This document shows, one piece after another, positions 38,349 through 46,333 of a stretch of 64,000 nucleotides of DNA (within the stretch, counting starts at the first letter, position 1; each line of letters begins with the position of its first letter). The translations under genes were made by a program, and so were the position numbers. The DNA comes from Herbinix luporum (lineage in GTDB: Bacteria > Bacillota > Clostridia > Lachnospirales > Lachnospiraceae): assembly GCF_900070325.1 (NCBI RefSeq), contig NZ_LN879430.1, positions 1,729,379 to 1,793,378 on the forward strand. The letters are read 5' to 3'. The notes below the pieces were generated by a model. The model was not told the origin of the DNA, searched no databases, and worked only from the letters and a program-made list of their open reading frames with translations.

Positions 38349-40385
38349 CTATTGTATATCAGTCTCTAAGACTTTTGTATCAAAAATAGACATCTTCCAT
38401 TCATCATATCCACTTTCATATACACATTTATAAGTAGCACGGATATTTTCTTCATTCAGATTATACTCACTGCTAATACGGTTGTCATAATCTACTACAA
38501 TATACCTGATATTATTCTCCTTTACCAAAGTATCTAGCTCCTTAGGAGTCTTAGCCTCATAGATTTTTTTAACGATTAAATCACGGTAGTCCGTATCATA
38601 TCCTGCTGACCAAGCATAATATTGATGTCCCTGATAAAGCATAGCACCGCCAAATACCAGCTGATTAATAGTATAAGGAGCAGTAAGGAAAATATCTTTA
38701 GAATCACTATTATCCCTTACAAATTGAGTTAAGGGATCCTTCATATTTAATACTATTTTCCCCATTCTAGAATTCTTTTTAAGTACCGTAGTAAAATCAT
38801 ATATACCGGTAATTGTCATCATTATAATAATAATTCCGGCTGCAATAGTATAAACCAATTCCTTTTTTTCACACATTCTATTAACTAAATAAGCCCCAAA
38901 GATTCCCAAAAGAATACAGCTTATCATTATGAATTTGTGGTTAACCGTAACATCCACAGTTAAGGAAACGGTAAAGGCAAAAATCAAAGGAGCTAAAAAA
39001 GCCAAAATCAAATATCTGTCTATCCATTTTCCGATTATAAAGGCTGCTATTATTACAAGGGGTAAAATACCAAGAAGCCTGTCTAAGTAATCTATGGATC
39101 CAAATATAGTCTTATTTTCTGCAATAAAACCAAATAAAAATTTTGGCGATACAGCTTGGCCGGATATAAAACTCCTACTTTGTAAGATTGACAATATAAG
39201 GGTTATAAGTGCTGTAATCAAGAATTCTAACCTATGCTTAGAAAATATAGCTATTACAAATAAAACAAGTAAGCAGCCTATAACTGCTGAACCATGAAAA
39301 AAGGACAGGCTACCAAGAAGCAGGCCTAAGGCTATTGGATATCTAATACTTTTAAACTCCCAGCTTTCCCTTGAAAAGAAAATTTTCTTAAAAGAAAATT
39401 TATCTTCCTTAATTGTCTCAAACATCCGGTAAAGATGAGGAATAAACAAAATCAGTACAAAAAACATTACTGATATACCAAAAGCCAAATGCCTTTGATT
39501 ACAATATACATTCAAATTCCATAAACCCCAATCCTCATGGGGGGTATCACCTATAAACTCTGTATTTTCCCACAAGGCCTTCCATATATTTACACCCTTG
39601 GGAAGCTTTGAAATATAAGTAAAAAATGCCTTTGAACTTCTAAAAGCAAAAAATACACAGGATAAAACTCCTGATAAGATTCTTCCTGTAATCTTTAAGG
39701 CAAGAACATATATTAATGAAAAAGCACTTACAAAACTTATTATGCTTGGAATATTAAAGGCATAGTCAATTCTAAGTCCAAGAAACTCTAAATTTCCCAC
39801 CATAAATTGAAACATAAAATGGTACTTTATATCCTCCCCTGCAAAATGGGAGTAGGATGTAGGAAAATTATTGCCATATGAAAAGGATCTTATCATACCT
39901 ATATGGGGGGAAAAATCACTAAATACAGTTACTCCTATATATAAGCTTTCATCCTTTACATAAAAGGTTGACCACATAAGAATAGCTCCCAGCAAGATAA
40001 TGCCCCCAAGAAGCAGACCTTCTTTTATTCTAGTTTTAGAATCCTTACATACCAACAGCTTTTCATCATCTAAAGTATTATTCTTTATTCTTTTAATATA
40101 AAAGGTGATTCCCCAAAACAGCAAGGCCATAGGTAATATTATGGCATTTGCAATTGTTAAGGGTGAGGCTGTATTTCTGGCCAGGAAGCCTATAAGATAG
40201 ACTAGCCAAGTTATTGAAAGGACACCGGATACAAACCAGGCCGGTAATAATAACAAATACGGACTTAAATATATATTTTTATTATCATATGTCCTACAGG
40301 TAAAATTATAAATACCTGGAAAAGCATAGGTACAAATAGCCCAACCCACACCAAAACAAAGTAGGAGATATATTATACCTAGCAT
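38349..40385 (-). CDS. Polytopic membrane protein, GT-C-like
   Basis: 678 residues with about 13-15 hydrophobic segments and a C-terminal soluble part (about 560-678: FVRDNSDSKDIFLTAPY). Family not identified by name. The first outside loop contains FSDFSPHIGMIRSFSYGNNFP and SHFAGEDIKYHFMFQFMVG, acidic and His-rich like the catalytic loops of GT-C transferases acting on lipid-linked sugars. It overlaps the upstream GT2 gene by 7 nt, so the two are translationally coupled. Likely transfers or polymerises a sugar on the outer face; inference from topology and context. Confidence 0.7.
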   Translation of the reverse strand: MLGIIYLLLCFGVGWAICTYAFPGIYNFTCRTYDNKNIYLSPYLLLLPAWFVSGVLSITWLVYLIGFLARNTASPLTIANAIILPMALLFWGITFYIKRIKNNTLDDEKLLVCKDSKTRIKEGLLLGGIILLGAILMWSTFYVKDESLYIGVTVFSDFSPHIGMIRSFSYGNNFPTSYSHFAGEDIKYHFMFQFMVGNLEFLGLRIDYAFNIPSIISFVSAFSLIYVLALKITGRILSGVLSCVFFAFRSSKAFFTYISKLPKGVNIWKALWENTEFIGDTPHEDWGLWNLNVYCNQRHLAFGISVMFFVLILFIPHLYRMFETIKEDKFSFKKIFFSRESWEFKSIRYPIALGLLLGSLSFFHGSAVIGCLLVLFVIAIFSKHRLEFLITALITLILSILQSRSFISGQAVSPKFLFGFIAENKTIFGSIDYLDRLLGILPLVIIAAFIIGKWIDRYLILAFLAPLIFAFTVSLTVDVTVNHKFIMISCILLGIFGAYLVNRMCEKKELVYTIAAGIIIIMMTITGIYDFTTVLKKNSRMGKIVLNMKDPLTQFVRDNSDSKDIFLTAPYTINQLVFGGAMLYQGHQYYAWSAGYDTDYRDLIVKKIYEAKTPKELDTLVKENNIRYIVVDYDNRISSEYNLNEENIRATYKCVYESGYDEWKMSIFDTKVLETDIQ

Positions 40386-41356
40386 TTTTTATCACCGCCT
40401 CTTATATAATCCGATATAAGATATCTTGGCCTTGACTTAACCTCTTGATAAATCTTAGTAAGATAGATACCTATAATGCCAAGGCTGGTCATTATGGCAC
40501 TTCCTATAATCAGTAATAATAATATCACAGTTGTAAAACCATCGCTTGCTTTACCGGAAAATTTCATAAAGAGAGTCTGTATTCCCAAAATTAAAGCACC
40601 GATAAACATAATAATCCCCATAAGTGTTATGCAATGTAGAGGTACGGATGTATAGGAAGTAATTGCACTTATGGCCAATTTGATAAGACGAAGTAAGGAC
40701 CATTTGCTGCTACCATTAACCCTTTCTTCTACATCAAATTCAATTTCCTTTCTATCAAATCCCAACCAAGCGGACATCCCCCGAAAGAATATGGCCCGCT
40801 CAGGCAGCTCTTTCCAGGCTTCCACCACTTTACGATCCAATAGTTTAAAATCAGAGGCCTGTCCCAGATTAATTTCAGAAGATTTATAAATTATATAATA
40901 AAAAAATTTGGCACATACTCTGTATAAAAATTTTTCTTTTCCTCTGGAGTGTTTTATCCCTTCTACAAGATCATAACCTTCAAGCCAAGCGCTAACCATC
41001 TCAGGAATAAGGCCGGGTGGATGCTGTAAATCAGCATCCATAACTAATACCATATCACCTTTGGCATATTCCAAACCGGCGCAAAGGGCCGATTCTTTAC
41101 CAAAATTTCTGCTAAGCCGAATAATTAATATATGATCATTGTCTTTTGCAAGGTTTTTTAATTCTTCCCAGGTATTATCTTTTGAACCGTCATCAACCAG
41201 AACAAATTCATAGACTAAATTATCTTCTATCAATACATTTTCAATTGTTTTTATAGAACTTTTTATATGACTTTCCTCTTGATATATGGGAATTACTATG
41301 GATAATAATGCATTTTTAGTTCTGGTCTTCTTTGTTATTTTATCTATAGTTATCAT
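40379..41356 (-). CDS. Membrane GT2 glycosyltransferase (GtrB/DPMS type)
   Basis: 325 residues: a GT-A domain (SIVIPIYQEESHIKSSIK, VLVDDGSKDNTWEEL, MVLVMDADLQHPPGLIPEM) and two C-terminal TM helices (about 235-260 and 270-298). This matches the bactoprenol-phosphate glucosyl/GlcNAc-type transferases such as GtrB and ArnC. First gene of the glycan operon, RBS AGAGGG. It probably makes the undecaprenyl-phosphate sugar used by the adjacent membrane protein. Confidence 0.92.
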   Translation of the reverse strand: MITIDKITKKTRTKNALLSIVIPIYQEESHIKSSIKTIENVLIEDNLVYEFVLVDDGSKDNTWEELKNLAKDNDHILIIRLSRNFGKESALCAGLEYAKGDMVLVMDADLQHPPGLIPEMVSAWLEGYDLVEGIKHSRGKEKFLYRVCAKFFYYIIYKSSEINLGQASDFKLLDRKVVEAWKELPERAIFFRGMSAWLGFDRKEIEFDVEERVNGSSKWSLLRLIKLAISAITSYTSVPLHCITLMGIIMFIGALILGIQTLFMKFSGKASDGFTTVILLLLIIGSAIMTSLGIIGIYLTKIYQEVKSRPRYLISDYIRGGDKKC

Positions 41357-41475
41357 CGGATACCCTCTTTTTCATTCCTATGGCTGACTTGTACTTATGG
41401 ACTAATCCCGCATCATTATTATAGTTAGTATAGCACAAAATTACTGGAATATAAAGTAAAAATAGGCATATAATA

Positions 41476-43515
41476 TTATAATGTGCTGCTTCTTTGATAT
41501 AGTATCTTATCCTCTAGATATGGATTTTCCCTAAATATTTTATCAACTTCTTCATCACTGAGGCTCTTTGCCGCTTCTGCAGCCAGCTTTAATATGGCTG
41601 CGTCTGTATAGATATTTCCTATCTTAAAATCCAAATCTCCGCTTTGTCTTACTCCAAATAAATCACCGGGACCACGAAGTTTTAAATCTTCCTCAGCTAT
41701 ATAAAATCCGTCATTGGATTTATTTAATATCTCCAACCGTTCTTTAGCCACTTTACTTTCGCTTCCACATACAAAGATACAATAAGATTGATGTTCACCA
41801 CGGCCTACCCGGCCCCTTAATTGATGCAGTTGTGCAAGGCCAAATCTCTCGGAATTTTCCACCATCATTACAGTGGCATTAGGCACATTAACCCCCACCT
41901 CCACCACCGTGGTAGATACCAGCACTTGAATTTCACCCTCTGCAAATCTTTCCATAATATCATTCTTTTCTTTGGGCTTCATCTTACCGTGAAGATATTC
42001 TACACAGATATCGGGGGACAGGGCCTCCTTTAACTGCTGGGTATAATCTATTACATTTTCAGCTTCTATCTGCTCATTTTCTTCTACCATGGGGCATATA
42101 ACATAGGCCTGCCTTCCCAAGGCTACCTGTTTTTCTATAAAACGGTAAGCATTGGGTCTATAAGAGGTATTTACCACACAATTTTTTATAGGAAGCCTTC
42201 TTGCCGGTAACTGATTTATTATTGATATATCAAGATCTCCATATAGTATAATAGCCAAAGTTCTGGGAATTGGTGTAGCACTCATAACCAGTACATGAGG
42301 TTTCTTCCCCTTGGTCATTAATTCTTCCCTTTGCTTAACACCAAAGCGATGCTGCTCATCGGTAATTACCAAGCCTAACTTATCATATACTACCTTTTCC
42401 TGAATTAAGGCATGGGTACCTACTATAATATCCAACTTATGCTCTTTTATCAGTTCATAAGCTTCTCTTTTTTCTTTGGCTGTCATTGATCCGGTCAGCA
42501 AACCTACTGACACTCCAAAGTTCGAAAGCAAGTCATAAATTGATTTATAATGCTGTTTTGCCAGTACCTCCGTTGGAACCATAATACAGGCCTGATATCC
42601 GTTTTTAACTGCCATAAGCAGAGCAAGAACAGCAAGTATAGTCTTTCCGGAGCCCACATCTCCCTGTATAAGACGATTCATAGCAAAATTTGATGTCATA
42701 TCCTTTTTAATTTCATCCCATGCAGATAGCTGAGCCTTAGTAAGCCTGTAGGGCAAGGTTTTAATCAGCTCTTCACATTCTAGCCTTTCTTCCATGGGGT
42801 AATCTGTAAGCTGATCTGACTTAGTCACTCGCATCCTTCTTATGGCAAGTGAATAGAGAAAAAACTCATCAAAAGCCAGCCGCTCCCTGGCTTTTTGCAT
42901 ACTAGTTTTATCTTTGGGAAAATGTATTTCCTTTAAGGCCTTTGTCCGATCCATCAAGGAATATTCTTTGCAAATTTTTCTGGGAATATAATCCTTGGCA
43001 AACTCCAGATTATTATGTACCTGCTCCATGGATTTTATAATAAGATTATTGGTAATTCCCTCTGTTAAGGGATAGATTGGCCGAAGTACCTTTAATAATT
43101 TAAAGTAATCATTCTTATTATAATAAATCTGAGGCTGTTCCATAACTAAGCCGCTACTTCCCCTTTTTACCTTACCTCTAAATAAATATCGACTTCCCAT
43201 CCCAAGCTTTTTCATAAGAAAGGGCATATTAAACCAGGTTATTAATAATGAACCGGAATTATCCCGCACTCTTACATTTAGTATCTGCAAATGTCTCACC
43301 CGCTTTAGACGAGGTGACATTGTCAAAGAAGCCTCTATAGTAGCCATCTCCCCTTCTCTAACCTGAGAAATGGGTATTGGCATAGTAAACTCCTCATAAC
43401 CCCTTGGATAATGCTCCAAAAGATCTTGTACAGTCTCAATGCCAATTCTTTCAAATGCCTTCTTTGTTTTTTCTCCTACTCCTTTTATTTTATCAATACT
43501 ATCATTATAGTCCAA
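41476..43515 (-). CDS. recG: ATP-dependent DNA helicase RecG
   Basis: Remodels stalled replication forks and branched DNA. The N-terminal wedge (OB fold, about 50-150) is followed by helicase domains: Walker A QGDVGSGKTILA, box II DEQHRFGVKQRE, SATPIPRT, and motifs V-VI STTVVEVGVNVPNAT and QLRGRVGRG. About 679 residues. The most plausible start is TTG 43515, because GGAG is 8 nt upstream of it but overlaps the GTG at 43524. Confidence 0.96.
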   Translation of the reverse strand: MDYNDSIDKIKGVGEKTKKAFERIGIETVQDLLEHYPRGYEEFTMPIPISQVREGEMATIEASLTMSPRLKRVRHLQILNVRVRDNSGSLLITWFNMPFLMKKLGMGSRYLFRGKVKRGSSGLVMEQPQIYYNKNDYFKLLKVLRPIYPLTEGITNNLIIKSMEQVHNNLEFAKDYIPRKICKEYSLMDRTKALKEIHFPKDKTSMQKARERLAFDEFFLYSLAIRRMRVTKSDQLTDYPMEERLECEELIKTLPYRLTKAQLSAWDEIKKDMTSNFAMNRLIQGDVGSGKTILAVLALLMAVKNGYQACIMVPTEVLAKQHYKSIYDLLSNFGVSVGLLTGSMTAKEKREAYELIKEHKLDIIVGTHALIQEKVVYDKLGLVITDEQHRFGVKQREELMTKGKKPHVLVMSATPIPRTLAIILYGDLDISIINQLPARRLPIKNCVVNTSYRPNAYRFIEKQVALGRQAYVICPMVEENEQIEAENVIDYTQQLKEALSPDICVEYLHGKMKPKEKNDIMERFAEGEIQVLVSTTVVEVGVNVPNATVMMVENSERFGLAQLHQLRGRVGRGEHQSYCIFVCGSESKVAKERLEILNKSNDGFYIAEEDLKLRGPGDLFGVRQSGDLDFKIGNIYTDAAILKLAAEAAKSLSDEEVDKIFRENPYLEDKILYQRSSTL

Positions 43516-43657
43516 TTTCTTCACTCCAATATTAAACTAAACTTCATAGATATTATTCTTTCTGCAATTTTATTTCTATTATAAGTCATTAGGGCCAATT
43601 GTTAAAGGTTAAATAAGATGAAAGATGTCCTTATTCTTATAAATTTTAAAAAATATA

Positions 43658-43686
43658 TTGACAAATAAAAAAACATATAATACTAT
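43658..43686 (+). promoter_or_regulatory. Promoter of the GntR-ABC operon
   Basis: TTGACA (43658-43663), 17-nt spacer, TACTAT (43681-43686), immediately before the inverted repeat at 43691-43728. Confidence 0.75.
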
Positions 43687-43690
43687 ATTA

Positions 43691-43728
43691 TTGTATTAAG
43701 CGTCTAATACATTAATGCAGTAATACAA
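43691..43728 (+). promoter_or_regulatory. Probable GntR operator
   Basis: TTGTATTA (43691-43698) and TAATACAA (43721-43728) are exact inverted repeats spaced 22 nt apart, with a further TAATAC at 43705-43710 between them. They begin 4 nt after the -10 box, over the expected start of transcription. Typical of autoregulated YtrA-type GntR operons. Confidence 0.65.
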
Positions 43729-43782
43729 TAATACAACTAAATCCAATTATTTATTCTTTCCCGAATGAAAGGAGCAGTGAAC

Positions 43783-44154
43783 ATGCAGTGGGAACTTAAC
43801 ACAGATAAACCTGTGTATTTGCAACTGATGGAATATATTAAGGCTGATATCATTACGGGAGTATATAAGCCCGGTGACAAACTTCCCTCAGTCAGAGAAT
43901 TAGCCGCCCAAGCCACGGTAAATCCCAATACAATGCAAAGAGCCTTTGCAGAACTAGAACGGGAGGGACTGGTTTATTCTAACCGTACCACCGGCAGATT
44001 TATTACTTCTGATGAAGAATTAATAAATCAATTAAAAAAGCAATACATTACAGGAATTATAGAGGACTTTTTAGAAAAAATGGAACAACTGGGTTTAGAC
44101 CTAGATGAAATAATTTCATATGTTACTAAGATTTCACAAAACAATAAAAAATAG
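43783..44154 (+). CDS. GntR family regulator, YtrA subfamily
   Basis: 123-residue repressor. The N-terminal winged helix (VYLQLMEYIKADIITGVYKPG, split here as YLQLMEYIKADI and GDKLPSVRELAAQA) is followed by VNPNTMQRAFAELEREGL, the standard GntR recognition helix. The C-terminal part is a short helical dimerisation tail, as in YtrA proteins that control ABC transporters. ATG 43783 follows AAGGAG; an ATG at 43765 lies before the Shine-Dalgarno. The probable operator overlaps its own promoter. Confidence 0.92.
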   Translation: MQWELNTDKPVYLQLMEYIKADIITGVYKPGDKLPSVRELAAQATVNPNTMQRAFAELEREGLVYSNRTTGRFITSDEELINQLKKQYITGIIEDFLEKMEQLGLDLDEIISYVTKISQNNKK

Positions 44155-44178
44155 CGTATTACGCAGAAGGAGTAAAGT

Positions 44179-44877
44179 ATGAGTGTAGTATTAGAATGTC
44201 GTTCGCTTACCAAAAAATTCAATACAATCACTGCCCTTTCTGATATTAACCTTACCTTAGAAAGGGGAAAAATAATCGGACTTCTAGGTCCTAACGGCAG
44301 TGGTAAAACCACCTTAATTAAACTAATTAATGGCTTATTAAAGCCCACATCAGGCAGCATAGAGATAGCAGGTATGGCTCCGGGAGTAGAAAGTAAAAAA
44401 ATTGTATCTTATCTTCCTGAAAGAACATATTTGCCTGACTGGATGAAAGTATCCCAAGCAATACAGTTTTTTAGTGATTTTTATGGGGATTTTGATACAG
44501 AACGGGCATATGATATGTTAAAACGCCTTAACCTTGACCCAAATAGAAGATTAAAGAGCCTATCAAAGGGTACAAAAGAAAAAGTGCAGCTTATTCTTGT
44601 TATGAGCCGCCGTGCTGATTTGTATTGTTTGGATGAACCTATAGGTGGAGTTGATCCTGCTGCTAGGGATTATATCCTTAATACCATTATAACCAATTAT
44701 AATGATAACTCCACAATAATCATATCTACCCATCTTATAGCAGATATTGAAAAAATACTGGATGAGGTAATCTTTATCAAAGAGGGTAATTTAAATCTTC
44801 ACTCCAGTGTCGATGCTATCCGTGAAAAGGAAGGCAAATCTATAGACTCACTATTCAGGGAGGTATTTAAATGTTAA
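44179..44877 (+). CDS. ABC transporter ATP-binding protein
   Basis: 232-residue ATPase: Walker A LLGPNGSGKTTLIK, signature LSKGTKEKVQL, Walker B LYCLDEPIGGVDPA and a His switch in ISTHLI. It belongs to the YtrB-like group linked to GntR regulators. It starts 24 nt after the regulator with RBS AAGGAG and overlaps the permease start by 7 nt. Substrate unknown; such systems often respond to cell-wall or peptide stress. Confidence 0.93.
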   Translation: MSVVLECRSLTKKFNTITALSDINLTLERGKIIGLLGPNGSGKTTLIKLINGLLKPTSGSIEIAGMAPGVESKKIVSYLPERTYLPDWMKVSQAIQFFSDFYGDFDTERAYDMLKRLNLDPNRRLKSLSKGTKEKVQLILVMSRRADLYCLDEPIGGVDPAARDYILNTIITNYNDNSTIIISTHLIADIEKILDEVIFIKEGNLNLHSSVDAIREKEGKSIDSLFREVFKC

Positions 44878-45665
44878 GAAAATTAATAAAACATGATCTT
44901 ATTGCTACCGGTAGATATCTTTTACCCTTATATGGCATAATGCTTGTTCTATCTTTAGTAAATCGCATTTTATCAGCTATAGACATTTATGCCGGTTACT
45001 TTGAAATTATAAAAATACTTATGATGTTTGCCTATGGTATATCAGTTGTAGCATCGATTATTGTAACATTTGTATTTATGATACTCAGATTTTATAAGAA
45101 TTTGTTAACCGACGAAGGTTATCTTATGTTTACCTTACCTGCAAAACCCTCACAATTAATTAACTCTAAATTGCTTGTATCACTACTTTGGAACATAATG
45201 AGTATTATAGTGGTTATTTGTTCCTTACTAATTCTATTTTTAACCTCTAAAAGAATTGACCTTATTCATTCGACATTGGATAATATATTTACATCACTAA
45301 AAAGTGAATTTGGTACTAATAGGACTACTTTAATAATGATTGAGCTTATATTATTAGTTATTATAAGCATAATACAACAAACCCTTCTTATTTATGTTTC
45401 TATAGCAATAGGTCACCTGGTCAATGGTCATAAGGTTTTAGCTTCCTTCGTAGCCTATTTTGCCATAAATACAATATTGCAAACAGTAATGACCGCTATC
45501 CTATTGATTGGAGGATATGTAACTGATGTAGCTGATATCAATATTAATATTATAGACCTTCCACAATATGCAATTGCATTTAGTTTGATTGTTTCAAGCA
45601 TATTTAGTACTTTATATTACTTAATAACAAATTATATCTTCAATAAAAAGTTAAACCTTGAGTAA
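44871..45665 (+). CDS. ABC transporter permease
   Basis: 264 residues with six hydrophobic segments (about 18-36, 55-78, 102-125, 158-180, 190-215, 235-255) and no ATPase motif, matching an ABC-2 type permease. Translationally coupled to the ATPase (7-nt overlap) and preceded by GGGAGG. The transporter would be a homodimeric permease with ATPase dimer. A terminator follows at 45715-45765. Confidence 0.85.
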   Translation: MLRKLIKHDLIATGRYLLPLYGIMLVLSLVNRILSAIDIYAGYFEIIKILMMFAYGISVVASIIVTFVFMILRFYKNLLTDEGYLMFTLPAKPSQLINSKLLVSLLWNIMSIIVVICSLLILFLTSKRIDLIHSTLDNIFTSLKSEFGTNRTTLIMIELILLVIISIIQQTLLIYVSIAIGHLVNGHKVLASFVAYFAINTILQTVMTAILLIGGYVTDVADININIIDLPQYAIAFSLIVSSIFSTLYYLITNYIFNKKLNLE

Positions 45666-45678
45666 GGCTAAATCTACT

Positions 45679-45716
45679 ATAAGGAGTAATCTATATAAGG
45701 AGTAATCTATATAAGG
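45679..45716 (+). repeat. 16-bp tandem duplication containing RBS-like sequence
   Basis: ATAAGGAGTAATCTAT occurs twice in tandem (45679-45694, 45695-45710), followed by ATAAGG. Each copy contains AAGGAG but no start codon follows at a usable distance. It lies between the permease stop and the terminator. Confidence 0.7.
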
Positions 45717-45770
45717 CTGCCGGCATGAATATCCTTAAACTATAAAGACATTCATGTTGGCAGCCTCTTT
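45715..45770. terminator. Terminator of the GntR-ABC operon
   Basis: GGCTGCC and CATGAAT (45715-45730) pair with ATTCATG and GGCAGCC (45750-45765), followed by TCTTTATTATTTT. It is shared between convergent genes. Confidence 0.75.
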
Positions 45771-45786
45771 ATTATTTTCAATATTA

Positions 45787-46254
45787 TTATCGTAATCTTC
45801 TGTCTTCAAATCGGCTCATTTGCCTTAGACAATATATTAATTCATGTAATCTTTGATCTAGGGTTCCTTCTTCAATAGTACAATCTAAGGATACTGCCAT
45901 ATCATTTATCAGTCTATCATCAATGGCATTAAGATTTGTTGTAACAACCTCAAGTTTTTTACTATAGCTTTCTGCATCAAGGAAGCTCATTAATATATCA
46001 TTTACAGCTTCCCCTTCCTCTTTATCTTCATCAGCTATGGATTTAGTTTCTGCAGTATCTACTTTGATATTTTGATTTTGAATCTCTTCTAGAAATTTTG
46101 TCATAGGAAGTACATATGTATTAAAGTCGCCATGTAGTTCTTGGTAAATTACCATACTCTCAGATGTCTCTTTATGAGTTGCAATAGTTATAACCTGATA
46201 GGGCTTATTATTTTCAAAATGAAAAATTTCACCCGGCCTTGGAGTCATTTCCAT
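45787..46254 (-). CDS. DUF1653-like domain protein
   Basis: 155 residues. The N-terminal ~55 residues (PRPGEIFHFENNKPYQVITIA, then VIYQELHGDFNTYVLPM) match the DUF1653 pattern of small beta-rich proteins. The C-terminal part is acidic and helical (EEGEAVNDILMSFLDAESYSKKLEVV) and looks like a lineage-specific extension. No function known. AAGGAGG precedes the ATG by 10 nt. Confidence 0.7.
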   Translation of the reverse strand: MEMTPRPGEIFHFENNKPYQVITIATHKETSESMVIYQELHGDFNTYVLPMTKFLEEIQNQNIKVDTAETKSIADEDKEEGEAVNDILMSFLDAESYSKKLEVVTTNLNAIDDRLINDMAVSLDCTIEEGTLDQRLHELIYCLRQMSRFEDRRLR

Positions 46255-46294
46255 ATCTGTCCATCCTCCTTATACTTTCCATGGTTTATAATAA

Positions 46295-46320
46295 AAGTGG
46301 TTCGTAATATCGAACCACTT
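46295..46320 (-). terminator. Terminator of the Asp23-DhaL operon
   Basis: Perfect 10-bp stem AAGTGGTTCG / CGAACCACTT, 6-nt loop, followed on the minus strand by TTATTATA. It lies 14 nt after the stop codon. Confidence 0.75.
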
Positions 46321-46333
46321 AGCTTAATATGCT

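Noticed and set aside
45679-45765. Possible riboswitch or small RNA downstream of the ABC permease
   Set aside because: The only structure is a simple terminator hairpin plus a short tandem repeat; no known riboswitch core is visible.
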